Shown one piece after another: positions 18,050 to 28,517 of a DNA stretch of 64,000 nt. Within the stretch, counting starts at the first letter, position 1. Each line of letters starts with the position of its first letter. Below the pieces are notes generated by a model. That model was not told the origin of the DNA and searched no databases. It saw only the letters and a program-made list of their open reading frames with translations. Where the stretch lies: the NCBI RefSeq assembly GCF_009830105.1, contig NZ_WURB01000006.1:1-64000 (forward strand), given 5' to 3'. The position numbers and the translations under genes are program-made. The DNA comes from Microvirga makkahensis. Its GTDB lineage: Bacteria; Pseudomonadota; Alphaproteobacteria; Rhizobiales; Beijerinckiaceae.

Positions 18050-19366
18050 CTATTTGCCGATGCAGAAGCTGGAAAACAGACGGTCCAGCACGTCCTCCAC
18101 ATCCACCCGGCCCGTGATCTCGCCGACCGCGCGGGAGGCGAGGCGCGCCTCCTCGGCGGCCAATTCGATCGGGCCGCCAGTCTCCAGCAGCGCCCTTCCC
18201 GCGGCGAGGGAATGGTGCGCCCGCTCCAGGGCCCGGCGATGCCGCTCCCGCGTGAGGAGGGCATCCCCCTGACCCAGAGCCGTCTCCGCCTCATGCTCAA
18301 GCGCGGTGATCAGGTCCGCGAGCCCCTCCCCTGTCGAGGCCGAGATCACAAGATCGCAGTCGTCGCGATCGCGGCTCACATCCGCCTTCGTGCCGACCCT
18401 CAGAAGCCGCCGGGCGGCAGGCGGGTCCGTCTCCTCGCCCTCGGGCGGAACAAGCCAGAGCACGAGATCCGCATCCTGAGCCCGGGCGCGGGCGCGGGAG
18501 ACACCCTCCTGCTCGATGAGGTCTCCGCTTTCCCGCAGGCCTGCCGTATCCACGACGACGACCGGCAGGCCGCCCAGATCGCAATGGACCTCGATGACAT
18601 CGCGGGTCGTTCCGGCAATGGGCGAGACGATGGCCACATCCCTTCGGGCCAGAGCGTTGAGCAAAGTGGATTTCCCGGCATTAGGAGGACCGGCCAGAAC
18701 AACAGTGAAGCCCTCGCGCAGGCGTTCGCCGCTGCGGTTCGCAAGGGCCCGCCCGATCTCTACGTGCAGCCGATCGAGCCTCTGCAGGATATCAGCCTCC
18801 AGGTCCTCCGGCACGTCGCCCTCGTCGGAAAAATCGAGGCTCGCTTCAAGGAGGGCGAGCGCCTGAAGGATCTCCTCGCGCCAGCGCTCGGCCGTGTCGC
18901 CGAGGCGACCTTCGAGCTGGAGCATGGCCTGCCGCCGCTGGGCCTCGGTTTCCGCGTCGATCACATCGGCGAGACCTTCGACCTGGGACAGGTCCATCCG
19001 TCCATTGAGAAAGGCACGGCGAGTAAACTCCCCCGCCTCAGCCGGGCGGCAATCGGGGATAGTACCGAGAACCTTCAGCACCGCCGCCCGCGTGGCGAGG
19101 CCGCCATGAATGTGGAGCTCCGCCTGATCCTCGCCCGTGAAGCTGCGCGGCCCCGGCATCCAGAGAATCAGCGCCTGGTCGAGGGGCTCGCCGGAGCCGG
19201 GTTCCCGCAGGATCCGTACGGCCGCCCGGCGCGGCTCGGGCACGCTGCCGCCGAGCGTGTTGAGGATGGTCCAGCTCTGGGGCCCGCTGATCCGGACGAT
19301 GCACACGGCCGCGCGTCCATGGCCGGAGGCGGTGGCGAAGATGGTGTCGTCCGAGCGCATGGGCAT
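18050..19366 (-). CDS. mnmE: tRNA uridine-34 modification GTPase MnmE
   Basis: MnmE (TrmE) is the potassium-dependent GTPase that works with MnmG on wobble uridine. The 438-residue protein has the N-terminal tetrahydrofolate-binding dimer domain (DTIFATASGHGRAAVCIVRISG), a G domain inserted in a helical domain (G1 GPPNAGKSTLLN, G3 VDTAGLRE, G4-like GTKADV) and the C-terminal catalytic FCIGK with the conserved Cys. It is the first gene of the leftward mnmE-mnmG-rsmG-parA-parB cluster. Confidence 0.95.
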   Translation of the reverse strand: MPMRSDDTIFATASGHGRAAVCIVRISGPQSWTILNTLGGSVPEPRRAAVRILREPGSGEPLDQALILWMPGPRSFTGEDQAELHIHGGLATRAAVLKVLGTIPDCRPAEAGEFTRRAFLNGRMDLSQVEGLADVIDAETEAQRRQAMLQLEGRLGDTAERWREEILQALALLEASLDFSDEGDVPEDLEADILQRLDRLHVEIGRALANRSGERLREGFTVVLAGPPNAGKSTLLNALARRDVAIVSPIAGTTRDVIEVHCDLGGLPVVVVDTAGLRESGDLIEQEGVSRARARAQDADLVLWLVPPEGEETDPPAARRLLRVGTKADVSRDRDDCDLVISASTGEGLADLITALEHEAETALGQGDALLTRERHRRALERAHHSLAAGRALLETGGPIELAAEEARLASRAVGEITGRVDVEDVLDRLFSSFCIGK

Positions 19367-19500
19367 AAACCTTTTTGGACCTCTTCAGGGATCGGGCCAT
19401 TATGATGATGAAAGCATCACGCAAGGCGGCGCAAGGACCGGTTCCGTCCGAAGCGATCGACCCGCCTCGCAGGAGCCGAACCCCCTCCGGAGCAGGATCC

Positions 19501-21519
<2,019 letters not shown>

Positions 21520-21532
21520 AGAACCATCGTCC

Positions 21533-22042
21533 TCAGCGACCCGCCTTCCCTGCGCGCGCTTCCCGCTCAAGATGGGTGAGCGGCAAAGGCGCATCCGTCT
21601 TCACCTGAGTCAGAGCGAAGTTGGAGCGGATGTCGCCGATCATGGGCAGAGTCAGGAGCCTCTCTGTCAGCAGGCGCTCATAGGCTTTCAGATCTGCCAC
21701 CACGATCTCCACGATGAAATCGGCGGTGCCGGAGACCATGTGGCAAGCCACCACTTCCGGCAGCGCGGTCAAGGCCTCCTGAAGCGCCATGGCATTCTCA
21801 CGCGAATGCTTCTCCACCTTGATGTCCACGAAGACCGTCAAGCCGAGCCCGATCGATTCCCGGTCGAGGACGGCCCGATAGGTCCGGATGAATCCGTCGC
21901 GCTCCAGCCGGCGCACCCGCCGCAGGCACGGCGAAGGTGACAGGCCGACCTGATCGGCCAATTCCTGATTCGTGAGCCGTCCATCCGCCTGCAGGGCTCT
22001 CAGGATCCGCAAGTCGATGGGATCGAGACCGAAATCGGACAT
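21533..22042 (-). CDS. Lrp/AsnC family transcriptional regulator
   Basis: The 169-residue protein has the N-terminal AsnC helix-turn-helix (LDPIDLRILRALQADGRLTNQELADQVGLS, then PSPCLRRVRRLERDGFI) and a C-terminal RAM/AsnC effector domain. These regulators usually sense amino acids. It starts at ATG 22042 and is divergent from the DMT exporter at 22168 with 125 bp between. That arrangement commonly means the regulator controls the exporter; this is an inference from context. Confidence 0.92.
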   Translation of the reverse strand: MSDFGLDPIDLRILRALQADGRLTNQELADQVGLSPSPCLRRVRRLERDGFIRTYRAVLDRESIGLGLTVFVDIKVEKHSRENAMALQEALTALPEVVACHMVSGTADFIVEIVVADLKAYERLLTERLLTLPMIGDIRSNFALTQVKTDAPLPLTHLEREARAGKAGR

Positions 22043-22167
22043 GAAATCACCGCTCCTGCAAATTGCGAGCAATAATCTGCCAATAGATGAGCACGATCGG
22101 GCCGAACTTCGCAAGGACATGCCTCGTCCTGGCAGGATATGCTGAGGATCGTCGATGGAGCTTCATC

Positions 22168-23214
22168 ATGTCACGGCTCTCCGCCGCCGCGCCGCACCCG
22201 GCCGTCCGACCTTTCCTCATCGGCTGGCTCGCGGCCCTAGCCACCGTCACGATCTGGGCCTTCTGGATCGTGGGCACACGCCATGCGGTGACGAATCATC
22301 TGCCTCCCGCCGCCATCGGCCTCCTGCGATTCGGGATGCCGGCTCTCCTGCTCGCCCCGATCCTCTGGCGCATCGGCCCGTTCCCGATGGGGCTCACGCT
22401 CCTGAAAGGCCTAGGCCTCCTCGCCTCTGGCGCGCCCTTCTTCCTGGTCGTGGCCCTGGGAATGAAATTCGCTCCGGCGGCGGAGATCGGCCCGCTCCTG
22501 CCCGGCACGATGCCGCTCTTCGTCGCCGCGATCGGCCGTCTTTGCTTTCGCGAGCGCCTAGACGGCGTCCGGGTTTTCGGCTTCGTGCTCGTTCTGGCTG
22601 GCATCCTCTGCATCGGCGGGTCCGGATTGCTCTTCTCCGGCAGCGGCGCATGGCGCGGACATCTGCTGCTGCTGGGCGGTGCCTTCCTCTGGGGAATCTA
22701 CACCCATGCCTATCGCCGAAGCGGATTGTCCGCCCTGCAGGCTGCTGCCTTCACCGGCTTCTGGTCCTTCCTGATCCTGATCCCGTTCGGCGCTCCTCCC
22801 CTGCTCGCGGCCGCCAAGGACGGGCTCGGCGGGACGATCGTCGCGCAGGCGCTCCTTCAGGGCTTTCTGTCGGGCATCGCCGGGCTTGTGCTCTATAGCA
22901 TTGCCGTCGACCGGCTCGGTGCCTCAAGAGCCGCGGCCTTATCGCCTCTGTCCATCGTGCTGGCGGCTCTCATCGCCGGTCCCGCGCTCGGAGAGATTCC
23001 GGGTCCGGCCGCCGTGGCCGGCATCGTTCTAGCGACCCTGGGCGTTGTGTTCGCGAGCGGCATTCGCCGCCCACCCTCGCGACGCGCCGCAGAAGTCGTG
23101 AATACAGGAGAGCCGATGTTCCTTTTTTTCTCGAACCGGTTGGGATGCGCAGGCTCGCTCCTGATCTCCGCCGCCATCACCCTGCTCATCCTGTTCCTGA
23201 TGGACGTGATCTAG
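22168..23214 (+). CDS. EamA/DMT-family exporter with a fused small membrane tail
   Basis: This is a ten-helix drug/metabolite transporter, probably exporting an amino acid or related metabolite given the divergent Lrp gene. Two EamA repeats are visible (first with WLAALATVTIWAFWIVGTRHAV, second from about LLLLGGAFLWGIYTHAYR). The DMT fold ends near residue 305. After a charged RRPPSRRA linker the frame continues into an extra hydrophobic segment (FLFFSNRLGCAGSLLI...). That tail has its own ATG and strong SD (see 23116) and may be translated separately. Start ATG 22168 has GGAG upstream. Confidence 0.87.
   Translation: MSRLSAAAPHPAVRPFLIGWLAALATVTIWAFWIVGTRHAVTNHLPPAAIGLLRFGMPALLLAPILWRIGPFPMGLTLLKGLGLLASGAPFFLVVALGMKFAPAAEIGPLLPGTMPLFVAAIGRLCFRERLDGVRVFGFVLVLAGILCIGGSGLLFSGSGAWRGHLLLLGGAFLWGIYTHAYRRSGLSALQAAAFTGFWSFLILIPFGAPPLLAAAKDGLGGTIVAQALLQGFLSGIAGLVLYSIAVDRLGASRAAALSPLSIVLAALIAGPALGEIPGPAAVAGIVLATLGVVFASGIRRPPSRRAAEVVNTGEPMFLFFSNRLGCAGSLLISAAITLLILFLMDVI
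23116..23214 (+). CDS. Possible 32-residue membrane miniprotein, in frame with the exporter tail
   Basis: ATG 23116 is preceded by AGGAG with a 6-nt spacer, better than most starts nearby. It opens a 32-residue product beginning MFLFFSNRLGCAGSLLI, with one transmembrane helix, and stops at 23214. I recall similar stand-alone short proteins in related genomes, so the exporter may have lost its own stop codon or the small frame may be translated internally. No function is known. Confidence 0.4.
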   Translation: MFLFFSNRLGCAGSLLISAAITLLILFLMDVI

Positions 23215-23290
23215 GGCATGGCAAGGATCCACGGGGCCACGTCAGTGACAAGTGAACCCGGTTTTTTCCGCCGGCTCCTCCACGTCGTCC

Positions 23291-23305
23291 CCGGCCTCGT
23301 GCCGG
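23291..23305. repeat. REP-like palindrome (CCGGC-N5-GCCGG)
   Basis: Five-bp arms surround the 5-nt loop CTCGT, the same loop found in the copy at 35656. It is a short member of the dispersed family. Confidence 0.45.
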
Positions 23306-23476
23306 CGATCCCGACTTGTGGAACGTCGCACCTTTCCTCATCGGGATGACCGGGACCGATCCCAGGATCGAGTCCGGGGACGGCCATGACACGATGCTCT
23401 CGTCCCGGAAAGGAGAATCGGGTCGACTCCGAAAGGGCAAGTCCGCTTTCACGTCCGATGCTACTGACACCCAACG

Positions 23477-23508
23477 AAAAACCCCATCCTCCGCGCGGAG
23501 AATGGGGT
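23477..23508 (-). terminator. Intrinsic terminator downstream of rho
   Basis: On the minus strand ACCCCATTCTCCGC pairs with GCGGAGGATGGGGT, with only a few mismatches, and is followed by TTTTT. It begins about 30 bp past the rho stop codon. Confidence 0.8.
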
Positions 23509-23536
23509 CCTCATTCTGCAGATTGAGGCCTGCGCC

Positions 23537-24802
23537 TCAGGTATTCATCGAGTCGAAGAATTCCTGGTTCGACTTGGTCTGGCGCAGCTTGTCGAGCAGG
23601 AACTCGATAGCGTCCACCGTGCCCATCGGGTTGAGGATGCGGCGTAGGACGTACATCTTCTTGAGCGTGTCGCTCGGCACAAGCAGCTCCTCTTTACGGG
23701 TGCCCGAGCGAGTGATGTCGATGGCCGGGAAGGTACGCTTGTCGGCGACCTTGCGGTCAAGGATGATTTCCGAGTTGCCGGTGCCCTTGAACTCCTCGAA
23801 GATCACCTCGTCCATACGCGAGCCGGTATCGATCAGCGCCGTGGCGATGATGGTGAGGGATCCGCCCTCCTCGATGTTGCGCGCCGCGCCGAAGAAGCGC
23901 TTCGGGCGCTGCAGGGCGTTGGCGTCGACGCCGCCGGTGAGCACCTTGCCGGAGGATGGCACCACAGTGTTGTAGGCGCGGCCTAGACGGGTGATCGAAT
24001 CGAGCAGGATGACCACGTCACGGCCATGCTCCACGAGGCGCTTGGCCTTCTCGATCACCATCTCGGCCACCTGCACGTGGCGGGTGGCGGGCTCGTCGAA
24101 GGTGGAGGCCACGACCTCGCCCTTCACGGAGCGTTGCATGTCGGTCACTTCCTCCGGGCGCTCGTCGATGAGCAGCACGATGAGGTAGCACTCGGGATGA
24201 TTCGTGGTGATCGACTGCGCCACGTTCTGCATCAGCACCGTCTTACCGGTGCGCGGCGGGGCGACGATAAGAGCGCGCTGGCCCTTACCGATGGGCGAAA
24301 CGATGTCGATGATGCGCGGGGAGAAATCCTTGCGCGTCGGATCGTCGATCTCGAGCTTGAAGCGCTCGGTGGGAAAGAGCGGCGTCAGGTTGTCGAAATG
24401 GACTTTGTGCCGGATCTTCTCGGGATCCTCGAAATTGATCGTGTTGACCTTCAGCAGGGCGAAATAGCGCTCACCCTCCTTCGGGCCCCGGATCGGACCG
24501 TCCACCGTGTCGCCGGTGCGAAGGCCGAAGCGGCGGATCTGGGACGGCGAGACATAGATGTCGTCCGGTCCCGGCAGGTAGTTGGAATCGGCCGAGCGGA
24601 GGAAGCCGAAGCCGTCCTGCAGCACCTCGACCACGCCCGCGCCGATGATCTCGACCTCGCGCGCCGCAAGCTGCTTGAGAATGGCGAACATGAGCTCCTG
24701 CTTGCGCATGGTGCTCGCGTTCTCGACCTCGAGCTCCTCGGCGAAGGCGATGAGTTCAGTGGGGGATTTCGACTTGAGATCTTGAAGTTTGATTTCCCTC
24801 AT
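23537..24802 (-). CDS. rho: Transcription termination factor Rho
   Basis: Rho is the hexameric RNA-dependent ATPase that terminates transcription. The 421-residue protein has the N-terminal Rho helical and cold-shock RNA-binding domains ([54 protein letters not shown]), the Walker [24 protein letters not shown] and the Q/R-loop [20 protein letters not shown]. It is a normal-length enzyme without an inserted domain. A 300-bp leader precedes it, and hemJ lies upstream in the same direction. Confidence 0.97.
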   Translation of the reverse strand: MREIKLQDLKSKSPTELIAFAEELEVENASTMRKQELMFAILKQLAAREVEIIGAGVVEVLQDGFGFLRSADSNYLPGPDDIYVSPSQIRRFGLRTGDTVDGPIRGPKEGERYFALLKVNTINFEDPEKIRHKVHFDNLTPLFPTERFKLEIDDPTRKDFSPRIIDIVSPIGKGQRALIVAPPRTGKTVLMQNVAQSITTNHPECYLIVLLIDERPEEVTDMQRSVKGEVVASTFDEPATRHVQVAEMVIEKAKRLVEHGRDVVILLDSITRLGRAYNTVVPSSGKVLTGGVDANALQRPKRFFGAARNIEEGGSLTIIATALIDTGSRMDEVIFEEFKGTGNSEIILDRKVADKRTFPAIDITRSGTRKEELLVPSDTLKKMYVLRRILNPMGTVDAIEFLLDKLRQTKSNQEFFDSMNT

Positions 24803-25102
24803 CGGGGAACACTCTCGGGGTAAATGCGCGAATGAAAAAGCTGCGCAGGGGAGATCAGGGGAACGGTCGACAGGGCCGCTCAGTTCACGAGGGTGACTTG
24901 AGAGAGCCCTGTGGGGCCCGGGCAGCGCAACCTGTCTTTTATGGAAGAGGATTTCCTTATAACCGGGTTCGCCGACGATCTCAAGTCCCGTGTGAATAAC
25001 CCTTTTGAGACGGTCATCCGAAAACCCGGACTCAAGGCTTCCCCGTCAGGACCGGGCCAGAGGCGGGGATCCCCGGCACAGAGCCGGGATGACGGCGAAA
25101 AC
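24803..25102. other. 300-bp rho leader / hemJ-rho gap
   Basis: No gene is seen. The hemJ end carries a REP-like palindrome (25072-25088). The rest is the untranslated leader of rho, which in many bacteria is autoregulated by Rho itself; I see no clear hairpin that proves it here. Confidence 0.5.
25072..25088. repeat. REP-like palindrome (CCCGGC-N5-GCCGGG)
   Basis: Perfect 6-bp arms surround the 5-nt loop ACAGA, followed by ATGACGG. It is located just downstream of hemJ. Confidence 0.55.
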
Positions 25103-25537
25103 TCAAAAAGGCTTCACGATCACGAGGATCACGATGCCGATCATCAGCACCGTCGGCACCTCGTTGAGAATGCGGTAGTATTTCGCGGGCCGGGTGTTCT
25201 TGTCGGCGGCGAATTCCTTCAGGCGGCGCACATAGACGCCGTGAACGCCCGAGAGGATCAGCACGAGGGCGACCTTCGCGTGGAGCCAGCCGGAGGCGTA
25301 CCAGCCGCCGTCCCAGATCATGTAGAGGCCGAGCACCCAGGTCACGACCATCGCCGGGTTGATGATGGCCTTCAGGAGCCTCCTTTCCATGATCTTGAAG
25401 GTCTCGGACTGGATCGAGCCCTTCGGCGCGTCGCAGTGATAGACGAAGAGGCGCGGCAGATAGAGCATGCCCGCCATCCAGGCGATGACGGCCATGACAT
25501 GGAACGCCTTGATCCAGAGATACAGCATGGTTTTCAA
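25103..25537 (-). CDS. hemJ: Protoporphyrinogen IX oxidase HemJ
   Basis: HemJ is the integral-membrane enzyme that oxidises protoporphyrinogen IX in bacteria lacking HemG/HemY. The 144-residue protein has four predicted helices and the family N-terminus YLWIKAFHVMAVIAWMAGMLYLPRLFVYH, with the conserved His and Arg. Its start ATG overlaps the hemE stop as ATGA, so two haem steps are coupled. rho follows downstream on the same strand. Confidence 0.92.
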   Translation of the reverse strand: MKTMLYLWIKAFHVMAVIAWMAGMLYLPRLFVYHCDAPKGSIQSETFKIMERRLLKAIINPAMVVTWVLGLYMIWDGGWYASGWLHAKVALVLILSGVHGVYVRRLKEFAADKNTRPAKYYRILNEVPTVLMIGIVILVIVKPF

Positions 25538-26571
25538 GCCCCCCGTACGCGAGCGATCATCTGCTCCACATGGGCGACCGGCGTCTCCGGCAGGATGCCG
25601 TGGCCGAGGTTGAAGATGTGCGGGTGACCGCGCACCGCCCCGAGAATGTGATCGATCCCCCGCTCCATCGGCTCACCCCCGGCGATCAGGGCGAGAGGAT
25701 CGAGATTGCCCTGGGTCGCGACGGTGCCCGGCAGGGTGGGCAGCACTTGCGCCGGATCCAGCGTCCAGTCCAGCGCGAGCGCATCGCCGATCCCGGCCGA
25801 GGCGAAGCGGTGAAGATTCGCGCCACCGCCGCGCACGAACACGATGGCCTTGGCCTGGGGCCGGGCGGCCTTCAGGCCCTCCACCATGCGGCGGATCGGG
25901 TTCAGCGAGAGACGGTCGAAGAGAGCGGGCGGGAGCGCCGCGCCGAAGCTCTCGAAGATCTGGACCGCTTCCGCGCCTGCATCGATCTGGCGGATAAGAT
26001 AGCCGGTGGAGGCCTGCACCAGCTTTTCGATGAGCGCGTCCATGAAGGCCGGGTTCCGATAGGCGGTGAGCCGGGCGGGAGCCTGATCCGGGGTGCCCTT
26101 TCCGGCGATCATGTAGCTCGCCACGGTCCAGGGCGCCCCGCAGAAGCCGAGAAGGGTGGTCTCCTTGGGCAAGGACTGCTTGAGGCGGTCCAGGGTCTCG
26201 AAGACCGGATTGAGCCGCTCCAACGGCAGCTCGTCGGCTAGCTTCGCAAGATCCGTCTCCGAAGTGATGGGATCGAGCTTCGGACCCTCGTTCTCGACGA
26301 ATCGCACGTCCTGCCCGAGCGCATGGGGGATGACCAGGATGTCGGAGAACAGGATCGAGGCGTCGAAGCCGAAGCGGCGGATCGGCTGAAGAGTGACTTC
26401 CTCGGCAAGGCGCGGTGTGTAGCAGAGATCCAGGAAGGAGCCCGCCTGTTTCCGGGTCTCCCGGTATTCAGGCAGATAGCGGCCGGCCTGGCGCATGATC
26501 CAGATCGGCAGAGGCCAGACCGGTTCGCCGTTCAACACGCGGAGGATTGCTTTGGTGGGACGCTCGCTCAC
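25534..26571 (-). CDS. hemE: Uroporphyrinogen decarboxylase
   Basis: HemE removes four carboxyl groups from uroporphyrinogen III in haem synthesis. The 345-residue protein carries PIWIMRQAGRYLPEYR, GFCGAPWTVASYMI, and the C-terminal NLGHGILPETPVAHV. I chose GTG 26571 because GAGAGG lies 5-6 nt upstream and the length then matches the family; the longer frame to 26658 runs into the origin region. In Caulobacter the chromosomal origin lies directly upstream of hemE, and the same arrangement is seen here. Confidence 0.95.
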   Translation of the reverse strand: MSERPTKAILRVLNGEPVWPLPIWIMRQAGRYLPEYRETRKQAGSFLDLCYTPRLAEEVTLQPIRRFGFDASILFSDILVIPHALGQDVRFVENEGPKLDPITSETDLAKLADELPLERLNPVFETLDRLKQSLPKETTLLGFCGAPWTVASYMIAGKGTPDQAPARLTAYRNPAFMDALIEKLVQASTGYLIRQIDAGAEAVQIFESFGAALPPALFDRLSLNPIRRMVEGLKAARPQAKAIVFVRGGGANLHRFASAGIGDALALDWTLDPAQVLPTLPGTVATQGNLDPLALIAGGEPMERGIDHILGAVRGHPHIFNLGHGILPETPVAHVEQMIARVRGA

Positions 26572-26682
26572 AGGCCCTCTCAAATAAGAATAAGTTTTGA
26601 ATCTAAGAATCTGATGTTTCTCTTGGGCCGTGAATCGCAAAGCCGCAACCCCGTCCACAAGCCTTCCACACGGACCGCCACG

Positions 26683-26697
26683 TTAAGTGTTCGTTAA
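26683..26697. promoter_or_regulatory. CtrA box 1 in oriC (TTAA-N7-TTAA)
   Basis: TTAAGTGTTCGTTAA matches the known CtrA full-site consensus TTAA-N7-TTAA exactly and is followed by C. In Caulobacter such sites in the origin let CtrA block replication. Confidence 0.85.
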
Positions 26698-26741
26698 CGG
26701 ATGAGGCCGATCCGCCTCAATCCTTTCGGAATTCTTAAACC

Positions 26742-26756
26742 TTAACAGCCCGTTAA
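26742..26756. promoter_or_regulatory. CtrA box 2 in oriC (TTAA-N7-TTAA)
   Basis: TTAACAGCCCGTTAA is a second exact match, 59 bp from the first. An additional TTAA at 26735 and another at 26774 give a cluster of half sites. Confidence 0.85.
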
Positions 26757-26909
26757 GAAAGTTGAACGGAACCTTAACGCTGGCCGCGGGGGTGATTCGT
26801 GCCGGATTCTCCCAGACGTGCGGATTCGGACTCGCACAAGAAGCTCCCCTGTTGATGGTTGTCGTGACAGATCACAGGCCCCTGCCCTGGACCTCGGACA
26901 GGAGCCGTT

Positions 26910-26918
26910 CTATCCACA
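26910..26918 (+). promoter_or_regulatory. DnaA-like box in oriC
   Basis: CTATCCACA matches the DnaA box TTATCCACA at 8 of 9 positions. Weaker CCACA-ending matches occur at about 26652-26670. Confidence 0.55.
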
Positions 26919-26933
26919 TCTATCGACTCCTTT

Positions 26934-26976
26934 GCGCATCGTGCGAGAAAGCGGATCCGGTTCTCGAACGATGCGC
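26934..26976. repeat. GCGCATCGT-family inverted repeat in oriC, copy 2
   Basis: GCGCATCGT (26934-26942) pairs with ACGATGCGC (26968-26976), and CGAGAA / TTCTCG extend the stem. The arms are the same as in the element at 12639-12708. Confidence 0.7.
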
Positions 26977-27049
26977 GGATTGACCAGAGAGCAGCGGATG
27001 GGTCCTCCACGCGAGGCTGCCTTTCGATCCGAGGCTCGGGAGAACCGCC

Positions 27050-27883
27050 GTGCCGGGACGCAGCTATTTCCATCTCCATCTCGTCTCCGACTCGACGGGC
27101 GAGACCCTGATCACCGTCGCCCGTGCGGTGGTCGCGCAATATGAAGGCGTCGCCGCCATCGAGCATGTCTATCCCCTGGTGCGCTCCACCACCCAGCTCG
27201 AGCGCGTGCTGAGCGAGATCGAGAGTGCCCCTGGCATCGTCCTCTATACTCTCGTGGACCAGGACCTCACGACCCGCCTCGAGGAGGTCTGCCGTGCGAC
27301 AGGCTCTCCGTATCTCTCCGTGCTCGAACCCGTGCACCGGATGATCTCCTCCTATCTCGGCACGCATTCCACGGCCCGGCCCGGCGCGCAGCACATGCTG
27401 AACGCGGAGTATTTCAAGCGCATCGACGCCATGAACTTCACCCTCCTCCACGACGACGGACACCTGCCCGAGGACCTGGACGAGGCGGATGTGATCCTCA
27501 TGGGCGTGAGCCGGACCTCGAAGACGCCGACGGCGATCTATCTCGCCAACCGCGGACTGAAGACGGCGAATTTTCCCCTCGTTCCCGGCATGCCGATGCC
27601 GCCCAAGCTCGAGGCGGCGAAAAAAGCGCTCATCGTGGGTCTCGTCGCCACGCCCGAACGCATCGTGCAGATTCGGCAGAACCGCCTGCTCAGCCTGAAC
27701 GCGGACGATGACACCTCATATGTGGACCGCGAAGCGGTCGCGGAGGAGATCGCGGCCTCGCGCCGTCTGTTCGCGCGCCACGGCTGGCCGGTGATCGACG
27801 TGACGCGCCGCTCCATCGAGGAGACCGCGGCCGCGATCCTCGATCTCTATCGCGACCATCGCATGAAATTCATCGCGGAGTAG
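27050..27883 (+). CDS. ppsR: Pyruvate, phosphate dikinase regulatory protein (DUF299)
   Basis: This bifunctional kinase/phosphorylase family controls PPDK or PEP synthase by ADP-dependent phosphorylation. The 277-residue protein has the N-terminal [14 protein letters not shown], the kinase P-loop-like [18 protein letters not shown] and the C-terminal [15 protein letters not shown]. It starts at GTG 27050. Its orthologue RP001 flanks the Caulobacter origin. It leads a rightward cluster with maf, aroE, coaE and dnaQ. The target kinase gene is not in the window. Confidence 0.93.
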   Translation: MPGRSYFHLHLVSDSTGETLITVARAVVAQYEGVAAIEHVYPLVRSTTQLERVLSEIESAPGIVLYTLVDQDLTTRLEEVCRATGSPYLSVLEPVHRMISSYLGTHSTARPGAQHMLNAEYFKRIDAMNFTLLHDDGHLPEDLDEADVILMGVSRTSKTPTAIYLANRGLKTANFPLVPGMPMPPKLEAAKKALIVGLVATPERIVQIRQNRLLSLNADDDTSYVDREAVAEEIAASRRLFARHGWPVIDVTRRSIEETAAAILDLYRDHRMKFIAE

Positions 27884-27887
27884 CCAC

Positions 27888-28505
27888 ATGCCCGCGCTCT
27901 GGACCCCATCCGAAAAGCTTCTCCTGGCTTCCACCAGCGCAACGCGCCTCACGCTGCTCGTGAGCGCGGGTCTCTCCGTCGAAACGCAAGCCGCAGGCGT
28001 CGACGAGAGGGCAGTGGAGGCAGCGGCCCGGAGCGAGGGCCTCGATCCGCCGGCGCTGGCGGCGCGCCTGGCCGCCGAGAAGGCGCTCGCCGTAAGCCGC
28101 CGCCATCCCGAGCGCATCGTGCTCGGGGCCGACCAGGTTCTCGCCTGCGGTTCGGCGATGTTCCACAAGGTGGCAAATCGCGAGGCCGCGCGCCGCCAGC
28201 TTCAGGCTCTCTCCGGGAAAAGCCACGCCCTTCATTCCGCCGGAGCACTCGCCATCGGCGGCGGGGTGGTGGAGAGCTTCGTGGCCACCGCCATCCTGGC
28301 CATGCGGCCGCTCACGGAGGAGGCCATCGACCTTTACCTGGATCTCGCCGGTCCTGCGGTGCTCCACAGCGTCGGCGTCTATCATTACGAAGGCCTCGGG
28401 GTTCATCTGTTCGATTCCGTGGAAGGCGATCACTCCACCATCCTGGGACTTCCCCTGCTTCCGCTCCTGTCGGCGCTGCGCCGCCTCGGCTGTCTTGCTC
28501 TTTAG
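27888..28505 (+). CDS. maf: Maf-family nucleotide pyrophosphatase
   Basis: Maf proteins hydrolyse non-canonical nucleoside triphosphates and can affect septum formation. The 205-residue protein has the N-terminal LLLASTSATRLTLL, the GADQVLAC motif with the catalytic Asp, and a GVHLFDSVEGDHSTILGLPLLPLL C-terminus. The second serine of the usual SxSPRR is less well conserved (TSATR), a known variant in Rhizobiales Maf-like proteins. It starts 4 bp after ppsR and is followed by aroE after 12 bp. The exact substrate is not predictable. Confidence 0.88.
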   Translation: MPALWTPSEKLLLASTSATRLTLLVSAGLSVETQAAGVDERAVEAAARSEGLDPPALAARLAAEKALAVSRRHPERIVLGADQVLACGSAMFHKVANREAARRQLQALSGKSHALHSAGALAIGGGVVESFVATAILAMRPLTEEAIDLYLDLAGPAVLHSVGVYHYEGLGVHLFDSVEGDHSTILGLPLLPLLSALRRLGCLAL

Positions 28506-28517
28506 GACCACACGATC

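Larger units (their letters stand above)
23215..23536. other. 322-bp gap between exporter and rho
   Basis: It contains palindromic repeat material (CCGGC-CTCGT-GCCGG at 23291-23305 and a CCGGGACC / GGATCGAG-type stretch near 23350-23385) and the rho terminator at its right end. No gene is seen. Confidence 0.6.
26572..27049. other. Candidate chromosomal replication origin (oriC, Cori-like)
   Basis: The 478-bp gene-free region between hemE and ppsR (DUF299) has the same flanking genes as Caulobacter Cori, which lies between hemE and RP001. It contains an A/T-rich stretch next to hemE (about 26580-26620), two TTAA-N7-TTAA CtrA boxes, eight GANTC sites, one DnaA-like box with a single mismatch and a long palindrome near ppsR. 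parABS lies 7-13 kb away. Function is inferred from synteny plus these sites. Confidence 0.85.

Noticed and set aside
24859-24884. GGAAC-N17-AGTT in the rho leader as an EcfG promoter
   Set aside because: It is on the plus strand, which has no gene downstream, and the -10 is poor.
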